The notes under the pieces were generated by a model. It did no database searches, was not told the origin of the DNA, and worked only from the letters and a program-made list of their open reading frames with translations. Shown piece by piece: positions 39,570-39,582 of a stretch of 39,582 bases of DNA. The position numbers and the translations under genes are program-made. The DNA comes from Delftia tsuruhatensis NBRC 16741 (GTDB taxonomy: Bacteria; Pseudomonadota; Gammaproteobacteria; Burkholderiales; Burkholderiaceae_C): contig NZ_BCTO01000079.1 of the NCBI RefSeq assembly GCF_001571325.1, positions 1 to 39,582 on the forward strand, read 5' to 3'. The stretch's first letter is position 1; every line of letters starts with the position of its first letter.

Positions 39570-39582
39570 ACCATTGCGTATT

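Noticed and set aside
1..39582. CRISPR arrays, insertion sequences, prophage or integration sites
   Set aside because: No regularly spaced direct repeats, transposase or integrase motifs, terminal inverted repeats with target duplications, or real tRNA-flanked attachment sites were seen.

Overview
The window is high-GC DNA (roughly two thirds G+C by eye) with typical betaproteobacterial gene order. The best guess is a Comamonadaceae chromosome of the Delftia/Comamonas/Acidovorax type. Support comes from the lptA-lptB-rpoN block, malate synthase G next to a LysR gene, expanded orphan Bug (tripartite tricarboxylate receptor) proteins, IclR-controlled catabolic islands, and strong Shine-Dalgarno (SD) sites in front of GTG and TTG starts. 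I saw no insertion sequence, prophage, CRISPR array or rRNA.

Layout. (1) 0.3-8.2 kb: a CoA-thioester catabolic island. An acyl-CoA dehydrogenase and acyl-CoA ligase diverge from thiolase, an HSD17B10-type dehydrogenase, a Bug receptor and an AMACR-like CaiB/BaiF protein, followed by an IclR regulator. No enoyl-CoA hydratase is present. (2) 8.3-13.6 kb: a kinase-fold protein, then a second IclR gene diverging from a Bug receptor and a self-sufficient CYP116B-type P450. An IclR-like palindrome lies between them. (3) 13.6-14.0 kb: a compact transcription unit (promoter, SD, 25-codon ORF, terminator) that ordinary gene callers would miss. (4) 14.0-15.1 kb: a GNAT acetyltransferase, and a SugE/Gdx guanidinium exporter preceded by a guanidine-II (mini-ykkC) riboswitch. 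(5) 15.1-19.0 kb: a PIN protein translationally coupled to an RlmL-type methyltransferase, then ornithine cyclodeaminase and arginase (arginine to proline).

(6) 19.0-26.3 kb: the most interesting region, a complete sigma54-controlled RNA-repair locus. The CARF-AAA+ activator RtcR diverges from an operon of slipin, an unknown protein, RtcB ligase, RlaP-type nucleotidyltransferase and RtcA cyclase. Between the sigma54 promoter and the slipin gene lies a leader of about 540 nt carrying two tandem tRNA-like RNAs. Their T-arms are near perfect, but the anticodon arm is replaced by a GCAA-capped hairpin. Two further GNRA-capped hairpins follow. An 18-bp palindrome upstream is a candidate RtcR site, and a perfect 11-bp hairpin masks the RlaP ribosome-binding site. 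The leader could link tRNA damage sensing (RtcR) to tRNA repair (RtcB/RtcA/RlaP) through RNA mimics encoded in the operon itself.

(7) 26.3-32.7 kb: housekeeping genes rpoN, lptB, lptA, dsbA, a SPOR-domain protein and argS. rpoN encodes the sigma factor that the adjacent rtc operon needs. (8) 32.8-39.6 kb: a DUF2214 membrane protein, a DUF3016 lipoprotein, a LysR regulator diverging from glcB, a small CWC zinc-ribbon-like protein, a 4-OT family tautomerase, a frameshifted Asp/Glu-racemase-like gene and a YafJ-like class II glutamine amidotransferase. Several strong intrinsic terminators separate these units.
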